Origin: Cellvibrio polysaccharolyticus
GTDB lineage: Bacteria; Pseudomonadota; Gammaproteobacteria; Pseudomonadales; Cellvibrionaceae
Length of the DNA stretch: 64,000 nt
Assembly: GCF_015182315.1 (NCBI RefSeq)
Contig: NZ_PRDL01000001.1
Span: 2,852,001-2,916,000, forward strand
Reading direction: 5' to 3'
The translations under genes and the position numbers were made by a program. The notes below the pieces were generated by a model. The model saw only the letters and a program-made list of their open reading frames with translations, was not told the origin of the DNA and searched no databases. Below, piece by piece: positions 34,184-42,308 of the stretch (positions are counted from its first letter, which is position 1; every line of letters starts with the position of its first letter).

Positions 34184-35806
34184 TTACTTTTTGTTGGCAA
34201 CCGCGGCTTCTACGAAGCTGCTGAACAACGGATGACCATCACGGGGCGTGGAGGTAAATTCCGGGTGGAACTGACAGGCCACAAACCATGGGTGATCGGC
34301 AATTTCAACCACTTCAACCAGAGTGTCGTCAGCGGACCAGCCACCGATACGCAAACCGGCCTGCTGCAATTGATCAACATAGTTGTTGTTCACTTCGTAA
34401 CGGTGACGGTGGCGCTCAACAATAATATCGTCACCGTAAATCTCGCGTGCTTTGGAGCCGGAAACCAGACGGCATTCCTGTGCGCCCAAACGCATGGTGC
34501 CGCCGAGGTCGGAGCTTTCATCACGACGCTCTACCGCACCGTCAGCAGAAATCCACTCGGTGATCAAACCAATCACCGGGTGCGGTGCATTCTTGTCAAA
34601 CTCGGTAGAGTTGGCGCCTTTCAGGCCCAATACGTTGCGAGCAAATTCAATAACGACCGATTGCATACCGAGACAAATACCGAGGTACGGCACTTTATTT
34701 TCACGGGCGTAGCGCACGGCTTGCAGTTTGCCTTCTACACCGCGCTCACCAAATCCGCCCGGCACCAGAATGGCATCGGCTGATTTGAGAATCTCGATGC
34801 CTTCGTTTTCAACACGCTCGGCATCAATATATTGAATGGTCACTTTGGTTGAAGCGTGAACACCGGCGTGGGTCAAGGCTTCAGTCAATGATTTATAAGC
34901 GTCCAGCAATTCCATGTACTTGCCGACCATGGCAATGGTGACGTGTTTGGTGGGGTGAAGTTTGCCTTCAACCACCTTGTCCCACTCGCTCAGGTCTGCC
35001 GGCTTGCACTCAAGACCAAACTGCTCAACCACGATCTGGTCCAGACCAAATTCATTCAGCAAACGCGGAATGGCGTAAATGGTTTCCGCATCCGGCAAGG
35101 GCACAACGGCACGTTCGGCAACGTTGGTGAACAGGGAAATTTTACGGCGTGAATCTTCATCCACCAGTCGCTCGGAACGGCACAGGAGCACATCCGGCTG
35201 CAAGCCGATAGAGCGCAGTTCTTTTACCGAGTGCTGGGTGGGTTTGGTTTTGGTTTCGCCTGCGGTTGCAATGTAAGGCACCAGCGTCAGGTGCATCAAC
35301 AAGGAATGGCGCGGGCCCAGTTCCACTTTTAACTGGCGAACCGCTTCAAGGAAGGGTTGCGACTCGATATCACCGACCGTACCGCCGATTTCTACCAGCG
35401 CTACATCGACATCGCGACCGCCTTCGATAATACGGCGCTTGATTTCATCGGTGATGTGCGGAATAACCTGAACAGTACCGCCGAGGTAATCACCACGGCG
35501 CTCTTTGCGCAGTACGGTTTCGTAAACCCGGCCGGTCGTAAAGTTGTTACGACGGGTCATTTTGGTACGGATAAAGCGCTCGTAATGGCCGAGATCAAGG
35601 TCGGTTTCTGCGCCGTCCTCGGTCACAAATACTTCACCGTGCTGGAAAGGACTCATAGTACCCGGATCCACATTAATGTAAGGATCCAGTTTCATGATCG
35701 TGACCTTGAGGCCACGGGATTCAAGGATTGCTGCCAGAGATGCTGAAGCAATACCTTTACCAAGAGACGATACAACACCGCCTGTTACGAATATATAACG
35801 AGTCAT
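34184..35806 (-). CDS. pyrG: CTP synthase
   Basis: A 540-residue enzyme that aminates UTP to CTP. The synthetase domain begins TRYIFVTGGVVSSLGKGIAS and contains KLDPYINVDPGTMSPFQHGE and DLDLGHYERF. The glutaminase domain has the nucleophile cysteine in YLGICLGMQ and the C-terminal WFVACQFHPEFTS histidine/glutamate pair. The start at 35806 has AAGG six bases upstream; an upstream in-frame start would add 11 residues not found in the family. Confidence 0.98.
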   Translation of the reverse strand: MTRYIFVTGGVVSSLGKGIASASLAAILESRGLKVTIMKLDPYINVDPGTMSPFQHGEVFVTEDGAETDLDLGHYERFIRTKMTRRNNFTTGRVYETVLRKERRGDYLGGTVQVIPHITDEIKRRIIEGGRDVDVALVEIGGTVGDIESQPFLEAVRQLKVELGPRHSLLMHLTLVPYIATAGETKTKPTQHSVKELRSIGLQPDVLLCRSERLVDEDSRRKISLFTNVAERAVVPLPDAETIYAIPRLLNEFGLDQIVVEQFGLECKPADLSEWDKVVEGKLHPTKHVTIAMVGKYMELLDAYKSLTEALTHAGVHASTKVTIQYIDAERVENEGIEILKSADAILVPGGFGERGVEGKLQAVRYARENKVPYLGICLGMQSVVIEFARNVLGLKGANSTEFDKNAPHPVIGLITEWISADGAVERRDESSDLGGTMRLGAQECRLVSGSKAREIYGDDIIVERHRHRYEVNNNYVDQLQQAGLRIGGWSADDTLVEVVEIADHPWFVACQFHPEFTSTPRDGHPLFSSFVEAAVANKK

Positions 35807-35960
35807 TTGAAGCCTTGTGAATGTAGTCGAGCAGTACAAGAAGCGCGGGTAAACCCGGGTGGCCGGTTTTTACCAATAAGGACGGGGCGCCAGTCTACCA
35901 GAACACCTGTTTACGCTCAACGAAAAGGTGCCTTCAAAAGCGGCACACAAATCCATCAAT

Positions 35961-37346
35961 TCAGACCGAATTTGCAGTTTCGCGCCAGAAAATTCGCCAC
36001 CCCGGCTCACCGATGGCGGCCATTGCGCTTTTTTCAACCCACAAATCACCCACCGCCAACAGTTGGCCGTCTTCCGAGAACAGCAGCGGTATCTGGTCCC
36101 GCCACCAGGGTTCGATATCCGAAGCCTGCAACAATTTTTTCAGGGTTTGCGAGTGGGCACGGTAATGCGGATGTGAACGCTCGCCGCCCTGCCGTCGATC
36201 TATGCGGATATGCGGATAACGCGCGGCAAGGCAACCATCAGCGCCAGCAGCGTTCACCGCCTCAAAGCATAACTGCATACCGGCAAACACGGGAATTTGA
36301 TGGTGGCTGGCGAGGGATAAATCCCACGTACTTTCCTGCCCTGGCGTTATCACCTGAAGGTTTTGCCAGGCATCATTGGAATATAAATAAAGCCGCTGCT
36401 GAAAACGCTTTAACACCGCCCCACCCCAGCATAATTCAAAGTTGTGGTCTGGCTGAGCTTGTTGCAAGTGTTGATGCAAAATAGCCAGCGGCTGTGCACC
36501 GGGCGCATCCAGCCCCAGCAGCTCACTCCAATAGCGCAACAGCGCATTGCGCTCTGCCAGCGCATACTGCTGCAACACCGACACATTGATACTGGCGCCG
36601 GATTTTTCCGGACGAGGCTGCAGCGACGGGAAAACCTGTTGCACCGCCAGGTCGGCAAGCTGGTTGGTTTCGGCAACATGGGTGGCGGTTTGCTGCCAAC
36701 GCAAGGCAAAATCCGGCCAGCGCTCGTTTAACAAAGGGAAGATGTTATTACGCAAAAAATTGCGGTCGTAACGGCTGTCGGCATTACTTTCGTCTTCAAC
36801 CCAGTGCAATGCCTGCTGACCGGCATAAATTTCCAGCGCAGCCCGCGAGAATCCCAGCAATGGCCGCCAGATGATGCCGCTGGAAAAAGCGCGCTGCTGT
36901 GACATGCCTTCAAGACCTTTGGCGCCAGTGCCACGCAATAACCGCAGCAACAGGGTTTCTGCCTGATCATCGGCATGGTGTGCCATTAACAAATGATCAC
37001 CGGTTTCCATATGCCGTGCAAAGGCTGCATAGCGCGCTTCGCGAGCCGCATCTTCGATGCCTTTTCCGGTGTTAATAACTCGGACTTTTTCTTCGATAAA
37101 ACGAACACCCGCTTGATGACAAACCGCAGCACAATGCCGACTCCAGACATCCGCATTGGCTGATAAACCGTGGTGCACATGAATCGCAACAACCTCATAG
37201 GCCGGGGCACTTTTCAACAGCGCATCCAGCAAACAGCGGGAATCCAGACCGCCGCTGAACGCCACCAGATAGCGCCCGCCGGGTTTATCTTGCGGCAAAC
37301 AGCGACGCAACGCGTCCGGGCCAAAGCGATTATTTTTTTCTGACAT
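35961..37346 (-). CDS. tilS: tRNA(Ile)-lysidine synthetase
   Basis: A 461-residue enzyme that converts the wobble cytidine of tRNA-Ile(CAU) to lysidine. The PP-loop ATPase motif is YLVAFSGGLDSRCLL. VVAIHVHHGLS, LLMAHHADDQAETLLLRLLRG and WVEDESNADSRYDRNFLRN complete the catalytic domain. A C-terminal tRNA-binding part follows, with KKLLQASDIEPWWRDQIPLL. The ATG at 37346 is chosen over an upstream TTG. Confidence 0.96.
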   Translation of the reverse strand: MSEKNNRFGPDALRRCLPQDKPGGRYLVAFSGGLDSRCLLDALLKSAPAYEVVAIHVHHGLSANADVWSRHCAAVCHQAGVRFIEEKVRVINTGKGIEDAAREARYAAFARHMETGDHLLMAHHADDQAETLLLRLLRGTGAKGLEGMSQQRAFSSGIIWRPLLGFSRAALEIYAGQQALHWVEDESNADSRYDRNFLRNNIFPLLNERWPDFALRWQQTATHVAETNQLADLAVQQVFPSLQPRPEKSGASINVSVLQQYALAERNALLRYWSELLGLDAPGAQPLAILHQHLQQAQPDHNFELCWGGAVLKRFQQRLYLYSNDAWQNLQVITPGQESTWDLSLASHHQIPVFAGMQLCFEAVNAAGADGCLAARYPHIRIDRRQGGERSHPHYRAHSQTLKKLLQASDIEPWWRDQIPLLFSEDGQLLAVGDLWVEKSAMAAIGEPGWRIFWRETANSV

Positions 37347-37417
37347 CAACACCAATTCCCATCAAGAGTTTTCATCAGGTAGCAGCCTGCGCCCAACCAG
37401 GGCAGAATAATCCGCTT

Positions 37418-39388
37418 ATGGATTTAACCGGTAAAAAAATTCCCATGCATAACTCTGGTAGCAACATACCCTTTGGCAGTTGGCCTTCACCACTTTCTGC
37501 ACAGCAATTAACCACACTCTCACTGCGACTGGCAGAGCCGCGTCTGGAAAATGGCAACCTCTATTGGCTGGAAACCCGCCCGCACCAAAAAGGCCGCAAC
37601 GCGCTGGTTAAAATGTCGGCACAAGGCCAAATTGAAGACATTTTGCCAGAAGATTGCAGCGTGCGTACCCGCGCCAACGAATATGGCGGTGCGCCATGGA
37701 TTATTCATAACGGCGTTATTTATGCCGTACTCGATCATGACCAGCGCGTTTACCGTTTCGCAAACGGGCAATTAACAGCGCTCACCGCAGAGGGGCCTTA
37801 TCGTTACGCCGATTTCAGCGTGGATGAAGAGCGCCAACGGTTGATTTGCGTTCGCGAAGATTATCAGCCCAAAGAACCTCGCTGTGAAATTATTGCGCTA
37901 CCACTCGACGCTTCCGGTGATTGCCAGGTACTGGTCAAAGGCGATGATTTTTACAGCAACCCTCGCCTGTCGCCCGATGGCAAATACCTGAGCTGGCTGG
38001 CATGGAACCACCCTGACATGCCCTGGGATGCTACTACCTGCTATCTGGCAGCGCTGGATGAAAAAGGACTGCCACACACGGCGGAAAAGATTGCCGGCGG
38101 TGCCGGGGAGTCGGTGTTTCAGCCGCAATGGTCACCGGATGGCGATTTGTTTTTTGTGTCAGACCGCAGCGGCTGGTGGAATTTGTATCGCTACCACCAG
38201 AAAGCTATTGAAGCGCTCTGCCCCATGGCAGCAGAATTTGCTACGCCGCAATGGGTATACGGCATGTCAACGTTTGGCTTTCTCAATACCGGGGAGCTGA
38301 TCTGCACTTACACCCGCGACGGGCTTTGGTTTTTGGCCAGGCTCTCTATTGCCAACCGGCAACTCACCACATTAAATACCGGGCTAAACGATATCTCGGC
38401 GGTGACCGCTGGTGATAATACCGCTGCTTTTATCGGCGCCAGCGCTACCGGGGCACCGGCGTTGTTTAGCTGGCGCGCAGCAACCGAACAGCTTCAGCAA
38501 TGCTACCCTGCCAACAATGAAAAACCTCTCGCAGATAAATATATCTCGCAGGCACAAAGCATCAGCTTCCCCACCACCGCAGGGGCAGAAGCCCACGCTT
38601 TTTATTACCCGCCTTGCAACCCGGATATCACCCTGCCCGAGGGTGCTTTGCCGCCGCTGTTAGTGATGTGCCACGGTGGACCTACCGGTGCCACCAGCGC
38701 TGCCTTCAATCCGAAAATCCAATATTGGACAACACGCGGTTTTGCTGTGGTGGATGTTAATTATCGCGGTAGCACCGGTTATGGCCGTCCTTATCGTGAT
38801 GCGCTCAAGCAACAATGGGGCATTGCCGATGTAGAAGACGTGGTGAACGCCGCCGAATTTCTCGTACAACAACAAAAAGCCGACCGGGAAAAAATTGCTA
38901 TTCGCGGCAGCAGCGCCGGCGGTTACACGGTACTCGCGGCACTCACCTTTACCAAGTATTTTAAAGCCGGTGCCAGTCTCTATGGCATTGGCAACCTGGA
39001 AACCCTGACCACCGACACGCATAAATTCGAGTCGCGCTATCTGGATTCGCTGGTGGGTAACTGGCCTGCGGAGCAATTACGCTATCGTGAGCGCTCCCCG
39101 CTGTTTCATACGGAAAAACTGCAATGCCCGGTTATTTTTCTGCAAGGGCTACAGGATAAAATCGTACCGCCGGATCAGGCCGAACAGATGCTGGCCGCGA
39201 TGGCGCAACATAAAATTCCTCGCGCTTACGTTACCTTTGCCGACGAAGGCCACGGCTTTCGCCAGAGCGATAATATTGTGAGGGCGATGGAAACCGAATG
39301 GTATTTTTACGGCAAGGTTTTCGATTTGCCCTTACCGGACGATATTCACACCATTACCATTGAAGATTTAACCGAGGTAACACCATGA
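37418..39388 (+). CDS. S9-family prolyl-oligopeptidase-like serine peptidase
   Basis: A 656-residue cytoplasmic enzyme (no signal peptide) with an N-terminal beta-propeller. The propeller shows repeats such as RLSPDGKYLSWLAWN and QPQWSPDGDLFFVSDRSGWWNLY. The C-terminal alpha/beta-hydrolase has LLVMCHGGPTGATSAAFN and VDVNYRGSTGYGR, with the nucleophile serine in IRGSSAGGYTVLAAL. The aspartate lies near FLQGLQDKIVPP and the histidine in DEGHGF. It probably cleaves peptides as a dipeptidyl or acylaminoacyl peptidase. ATGs at 37418 and 37445 are both possible. The following greB start overlaps its stop by four bases. Confidence 0.92.
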   Translation: MDLTGKKIPMHNSGSNIPFGSWPSPLSAQQLTTLSLRLAEPRLENGNLYWLETRPHQKGRNALVKMSAQGQIEDILPEDCSVRTRANEYGGAPWIIHNGVIYAVLDHDQRVYRFANGQLTALTAEGPYRYADFSVDEERQRLICVREDYQPKEPRCEIIALPLDASGDCQVLVKGDDFYSNPRLSPDGKYLSWLAWNHPDMPWDATTCYLAALDEKGLPHTAEKIAGGAGESVFQPQWSPDGDLFFVSDRSGWWNLYRYHQKAIEALCPMAAEFATPQWVYGMSTFGFLNTGELICTYTRDGLWFLARLSIANRQLTTLNTGLNDISAVTAGDNTAAFIGASATGAPALFSWRAATEQLQQCYPANNEKPLADKYISQAQSISFPTTAGAEAHAFYYPPCNPDITLPEGALPPLLVMCHGGPTGATSAAFNPKIQYWTTRGFAVVDVNYRGSTGYGRPYRDALKQQWGIADVEDVVNAAEFLVQQQKADREKIAIRGSSAGGYTVLAALTFTKYFKAGASLYGIGNLETLTTDTHKFESRYLDSLVGNWPAEQLRYRERSPLFHTEKLQCPVIFLQGLQDKIVPPDQAEQMLAAMAQHKIPRAYVTFADEGHGFRQSDNIVRAMETEWYFYGKVFDLPLPDDIHTITIEDLTEVTP

Positions 39389-39897
39389 GTCGCTGGCGCC
39401 CGCCCCGTCCGCAAAGTTCCGCCTACATTACCGAGGCCGGTGCAAGACGTTTACGAGCAGAGCTGACGCAGCTGTGGAAAGTCGAGCGCCCGCAAGTCAC
39501 GCAGGTGGTTCACGAAGCAGCAAAAAACGGTGACCGCTCGGAAAACGGCGATTACATTTACGGCAAAAGACGCCTGCGCGAAATTGATTCCCGGGTGCGC
39601 TTTCTTACCAAACGTCTTGAAGTATTAACCGTGGTAGATCGTTTACCGGAAGATAGAAACCGGGTTTATTTCGGTGCATGGGTAACACTGGAAGACGAAG
39701 ACGGCAACGAACAACAATGGCAAATTGTCGGCCCGGATGAGTTTGATGTAAGCAAAGGTAAAATCAGCATGGACTCACCGCTGGCTACCGCCGTGCTGAA
39801 AAAATCACTGGATGATGAAATAACCCTGAGAAAAGCCGATAGCGAAGAAATCTGGTACATCACCGCCATAGATTACCGCCCTTACGATGAAGACTGA
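39385..39897 (+). CDS. greB: Transcription elongation factor GreB
   Basis: A 170-residue RNA polymerase-binding factor that rescues backtracked complexes by stimulating transcript cleavage. The N-terminal coiled coil contains the tip acidic residues in NGDRSENGDYIYGKRRLREI, where the GreB-type KRRLREID helix separates it from GreA. The C-terminal FKBP-like domain shows GPDEFDVSKGKISMDSPLA. Translationally coupled to the S9 peptidase (ATGA overlap) and followed by a strong terminator. Confidence 0.95.
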   Translation: MSRWRPPRPQSSAYITEAGARRLRAELTQLWKVERPQVTQVVHEAAKNGDRSENGDYIYGKRRLREIDSRVRFLTKRLEVLTVVDRLPEDRNRVYFGAWVTLEDEDGNEQQWQIVGPDEFDVSKGKISMDSPLATAVLKKSLDDEITLRKADSEEIWYITAIDYRPYDED

Positions 39898-39900
39898 ATA

Positions 39901-39939
39901 AAAAACGCCGCTGGCAAATTATGTCAGCGGCGTTTTTTT
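39901..39939. terminator. Strong bidirectional terminator after greB
   Basis: Stem AAAAACGCCGCTGgC/GtCAGCGGCGTTTTT with a T-run on either side. It serves greB on the plus strand and the converging sdpR-sdpI-like operon on the minus strand. Confidence 0.9.
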
Positions 39940-40026
39940 CGATAGATTCCGGCAAAAACTCAACCTTGCAAAGTTAGCAATTGAGAAAGCTTCTGCCTCA
40001 CTAACGCACCTATGCAGGCTGGCGAC

Positions 40027-40335
40027 TTAAAGTGCAACCAGAAAAACGATCAACGCTTTGATCACAGCGCCCAAGAATATCACTACCGCTTCAATCAGTG
40101 CAGCGGCAAAAATGATCAGGGCTTCAAACAAGCGAATGCCAAATGCAGAAATTGTCGCTACCAGCTCCTGTGTTGCGCCAATGCCTGAGTGATCCACTGG
40201 CTGCAACAACGCCTGGTCGCCTTCACTCACGCTCAAGCTGTTTTGGAGATTTTCATCTCCGTGCTTGCCATCCTGTGCCGCAGCATTGGCAAAGGTGCAA
40301 TACATCAGGATTACAAAGGTTATTAGTGTGCGCAT
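40027..40335 (-). CDS. Small exported protein with three 11-residue hydrophobic repeats
   Basis: I do not recognise a family. The 102-residue product starts at 40335, with GAGGTG just upstream. It has a signal peptide (MRTLITFVILMYCTFANA, cleaved near residue 18), a polar middle (residues 20-60) and a hydrophobic C-terminal third. That third consists of three 11-residue units: RLFEALIIFAA (68-78), ALIEAVVIFLG (79-89) and AVIKALIVFLV (90-100). Each unit has one charged residue (E, E, K) at position four and a phenylalanine at position nine. Such a pattern suggests a membrane-inserting or oligomerising helix. It is the last gene of an operon with an SdpI-like and an SdpR-like gene, which invites comparison with secreted peptide toxins. 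No toxin function is shown. Confidence 0.7.
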   Translation of the reverse strand: MRTLITFVILMYCTFANAAAQDGKHGDENLQNSLSVSEGDQALLQPVDHSGIGATQELVATISAFGIRLFEALIIFAAALIEAVVIFLGAVIKALIVFLVAL

Positions 40336-40354
40336 TGGCCACCTCACTCGATAA

Positions 40355-41011
40355 TTAACGCGGTTCAAGATTACCGCTCTTTTCCAGGCGTTTGTAATAA
40401 ACCAGCGAGAAAATCACCGCCACCGGCGCCCAACAAAAAAGTAATACCAGCAACATCCAGTTGGAGACGCCAAGCAGCAAACCGGTTAGCCCCAATACAC
40501 CACTGGTGACCATTAATTTGGCAGTAAGGCGATGGGTTGCGTACCAAACGCGGTCATTACTCAACGTCCACGGAGTGCGAACACCCAGGAAAAAATTTTT
40601 GCGCACTTTACCCAGCGGGTTTCCCAGCAAAATCATCATGGCAAATAGTCCGGCCGGCAGCGCCTGTTTCATAGACACTTCTCCACCCAGAGCAGAAATC
40701 ATCACCAGGCTATAAATGTAAGCTGGCATAGCTACGATGATAGCCATTGAATACCACCAGGTGGCTTCAAATTTTTTAATTTCAAAGCGCCGTGGTGAAA
40801 GGTAGGGCATCAACAAAGCAATCAGCATCATAATCGCCATCAACCCGGGACCAAGTAGCCACAACAATTCCCGACGTTCGTAGCTATCCACCTCACCGGA
40901 ATAGTTCCAATGCAGCGGAATATATTCAGGTAAGGTCTGCCAAAAATACCCGGTAACCGCACAAACCACTGCAATCATAACAAGACAAAAAGCAATAAAA
41001 CGTGATTTCAT
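40355..41011 (-). CDS. SdpI-like membrane protein (DUF1648 + SdpI)
   Basis: A 218-residue protein with six predicted helices. The N-terminal DUF1648 motif is TLPEYIPLHWNYSGEVDSYERRE. The C-terminal SdpI-type motif is GNPLGKVRKNFFLGVRTPWTLSNDRVWYATHRLTAKL. In Bacillus, SdpI gives immunity to the SDP peptide toxin and sequesters the repressor SdpR. Here it overlaps the ArsR/SdpR-like gene by four bases, the same regulator-receptor pairing. It is followed after 19 bases by a small exported hydrophobic protein. Confidence 0.9.
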   Translation of the reverse strand: MKSRFIAFCLVMIAVVCAVTGYFWQTLPEYIPLHWNYSGEVDSYERRELLWLLGPGLMAIMMLIALLMPYLSPRRFEIKKFEATWWYSMAIIVAMPAYIYSLVMISALGGEVSMKQALPAGLFAMMILLGNPLGKVRKNFFLGVRTPWTLSNDRVWYATHRLTAKLMVTSGVLGLTGLLLGVSNWMLLVLLFCWAPVAVIFSLVYYKRLEKSGNLEPR

Positions 41012-41289
41012 TTTTTACTCCTCGGGGTATTGGTGAGGTCCATCATCCAGCTAACAACGTCTTGCAGCACCGTGGTATTCAAGCCATACCAGATGGTTTG
41101 TCCATCGCGACGGCGCGTAATCAGGTCAGCTTCCACCAATACCGCAAAGTGGTGCGACATAGTGGGTTTGCTCATATCAAACTTTGCGGCCAAATCCCCG
41201 GCGGTCATTTCACCTTCGCGTAATAGCCGCAAAATTTCCCGCCGTGCGGGGTCAGCGATGGCCTTGAAGGCACTGTTGGATTCAATCAT
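41008..41289 (-). CDS. ArsR-family repressor, SdpR-like
   Basis: A 93-residue winged-helix regulator. FKAIADPARREILRLLREGEMTAGDLAAKFDMSKPTMSHHFAVLVEADLITRRRDGQTIWYGL (split over helices 1-4 and the wing) is close to SdpR-type autorepressors. The metal-binding cysteines of classical ArsR proteins are missing. It is the first gene of a three-gene operon. A palindrome lies 19 bases upstream of its start, so it probably represses its own operon. Confidence 0.92.
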   Translation of the reverse strand: MIESNSAFKAIADPARREILRLLREGEMTAGDLAAKFDMSKPTMSHHFAVLVEADLITRRRDGQTIWYGLNTTVLQDVVSWMMDLTNTPRSKK

Positions 41290-41290
41290 A

Positions 41291-41323
41291 TTAAGATAGC
41301 CACCTAATTAGATAGTTATCTAA
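41291..41323 (-). promoter_or_regulatory. Predicted SdpR-like operator/promoter
   Basis: The inverted repeat TTAGATA-GT-TATCTAA (41308-41323) is followed by a related half-site TTAAGATAG (41291-41299), directly upstream of the ArsR-family gene. It is AT-rich and likely overlaps the operon promoter. Confidence 0.5.
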
Positions 41324-41410
41324 ATATAAGCTGCTCCGATGAGCGCGTCAAACACTTTCGACAGGATTTGGCAGGCAGACTCACCAGGTGAGCTTTCGAG
41401 GAAATGGAAA

Positions 41411-41446
41411 ATACAAAAAAGCCCGACAAGATCTCTTGTCGGGCTT
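41411..41446 (-). terminator. Terminator of the relA-mazG region
   Basis: The perfect 14-bp stem AAAGCCCGACAAGA/TCTTGTCGGGCTTT (41418-41431 with 41433-41446) is followed on the minus strand by a T-run. It lies about 30 bases after the mazG stop. Confidence 0.88.
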
Positions 41447-41475
41447 TCGCAGACTTTTTATTTAGATATAGAGCT

Positions 41476-42285
41476 TCAGGATATTTTGAGTGTTTTTGCT
41501 TCATCCCAAAGGCGATTCATGGTGTCAATATCGGCTGCTTTCAGCTGATCACCCAACTGCTGCTCTATATATTGAAAGCGCTTTTCGAATTTGCGATTTG
41601 CCGAGCGCAATACCGCTTCCGGGTCTTCTTTCAAATAACGGACTACATTCACCACCGCAAATAACAAATCACCCAGCTCTTCGCTCAGATGCTCGCTATC
41701 GTTTTGCTCCAGGGCTTCTTCTACTTCAATCAGCTCTTCACGCACTTTGGCAAGTGGGCCATGAATATTTTCCCAATCAAAACCGACATTGGCCGCACGT
41801 TTTTGTAATTTGGCAGCGCGACTCAAGGCAGGAAAATTCACCGGTACATCATCCAGCACACCGTGCGCTCCTTTGGAGGCACGCTCCTGCTGCTTGATAA
41901 TTTCCCAGCGCTGTTTGATATCGTCCGGCAAATTATGACGGTCGCTAACCTGGCTTTGCAGCGTACCTTCCGGGAAAACGTGCGGATGACGCCGCACCAG
42001 TTTTTCTACCAGACTGGACACAATGGAAGAAAAATCAAACCGCTGCTCTTCCTTACCAATTTGCGCGTAAAAAATCACCTGAAATAACAAATCGCCCAGC
42101 TCTTCGTTTAAATGACCGAAGTCCTGTTTTTCAATCGCGTCCACCACCTCATAAGCTTCTTCAATAGTGGAAGGCGCGATGCTGGCGTAGTCCTGTTTGA
42201 TGTCCCAGGGGCAACCGGTTTGCGGATCGCGCAAGCGAGCCATTAAATATAACAAATCATCCAGGGTGTAACCTGTCTCGCTCAT
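41476..42285 (-). CDS. mazG: Nucleoside triphosphate pyrophosphohydrolase MazG
   Basis: A 269-residue house-cleaning NTP pyrophosphatase with the tandem MazG fold. The first domain opens YTLDDLLYLMARLRDPQTGCPWD and has EEAYEVVDAIEKQDFGHLNEELGDLLFQVIF (EExxE and ExxD metal motifs). The second has KVREELIEVEEALEQNDSEHLSEELGDLLFAVVN. The start at 42285 matches family starts; an ATG at 42309 that overlaps the relA stop (TGATG) is an alternative. It lies downstream of relA, so alarmone synthesis and NTP control are linked in one cluster. Confidence 0.95.
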   Translation of the reverse strand: MSETGYTLDDLLYLMARLRDPQTGCPWDIKQDYASIAPSTIEEAYEVVDAIEKQDFGHLNEELGDLLFQVIFYAQIGKEEQRFDFSSIVSSLVEKLVRRHPHVFPEGTLQSQVSDRHNLPDDIKQRWEIIKQQERASKGAHGVLDDVPVNFPALSRAAKLQKRAANVGFDWENIHGPLAKVREELIEVEEALEQNDSEHLSEELGDLLFAVVNVVRYLKEDPEAVLRSANRKFEKRFQYIEQQLGDQLKAADIDTMNRLWDEAKTLKIS

Positions 42286-42308
42286 ACCAGGGTATCCATT
42301 CGCATTCA

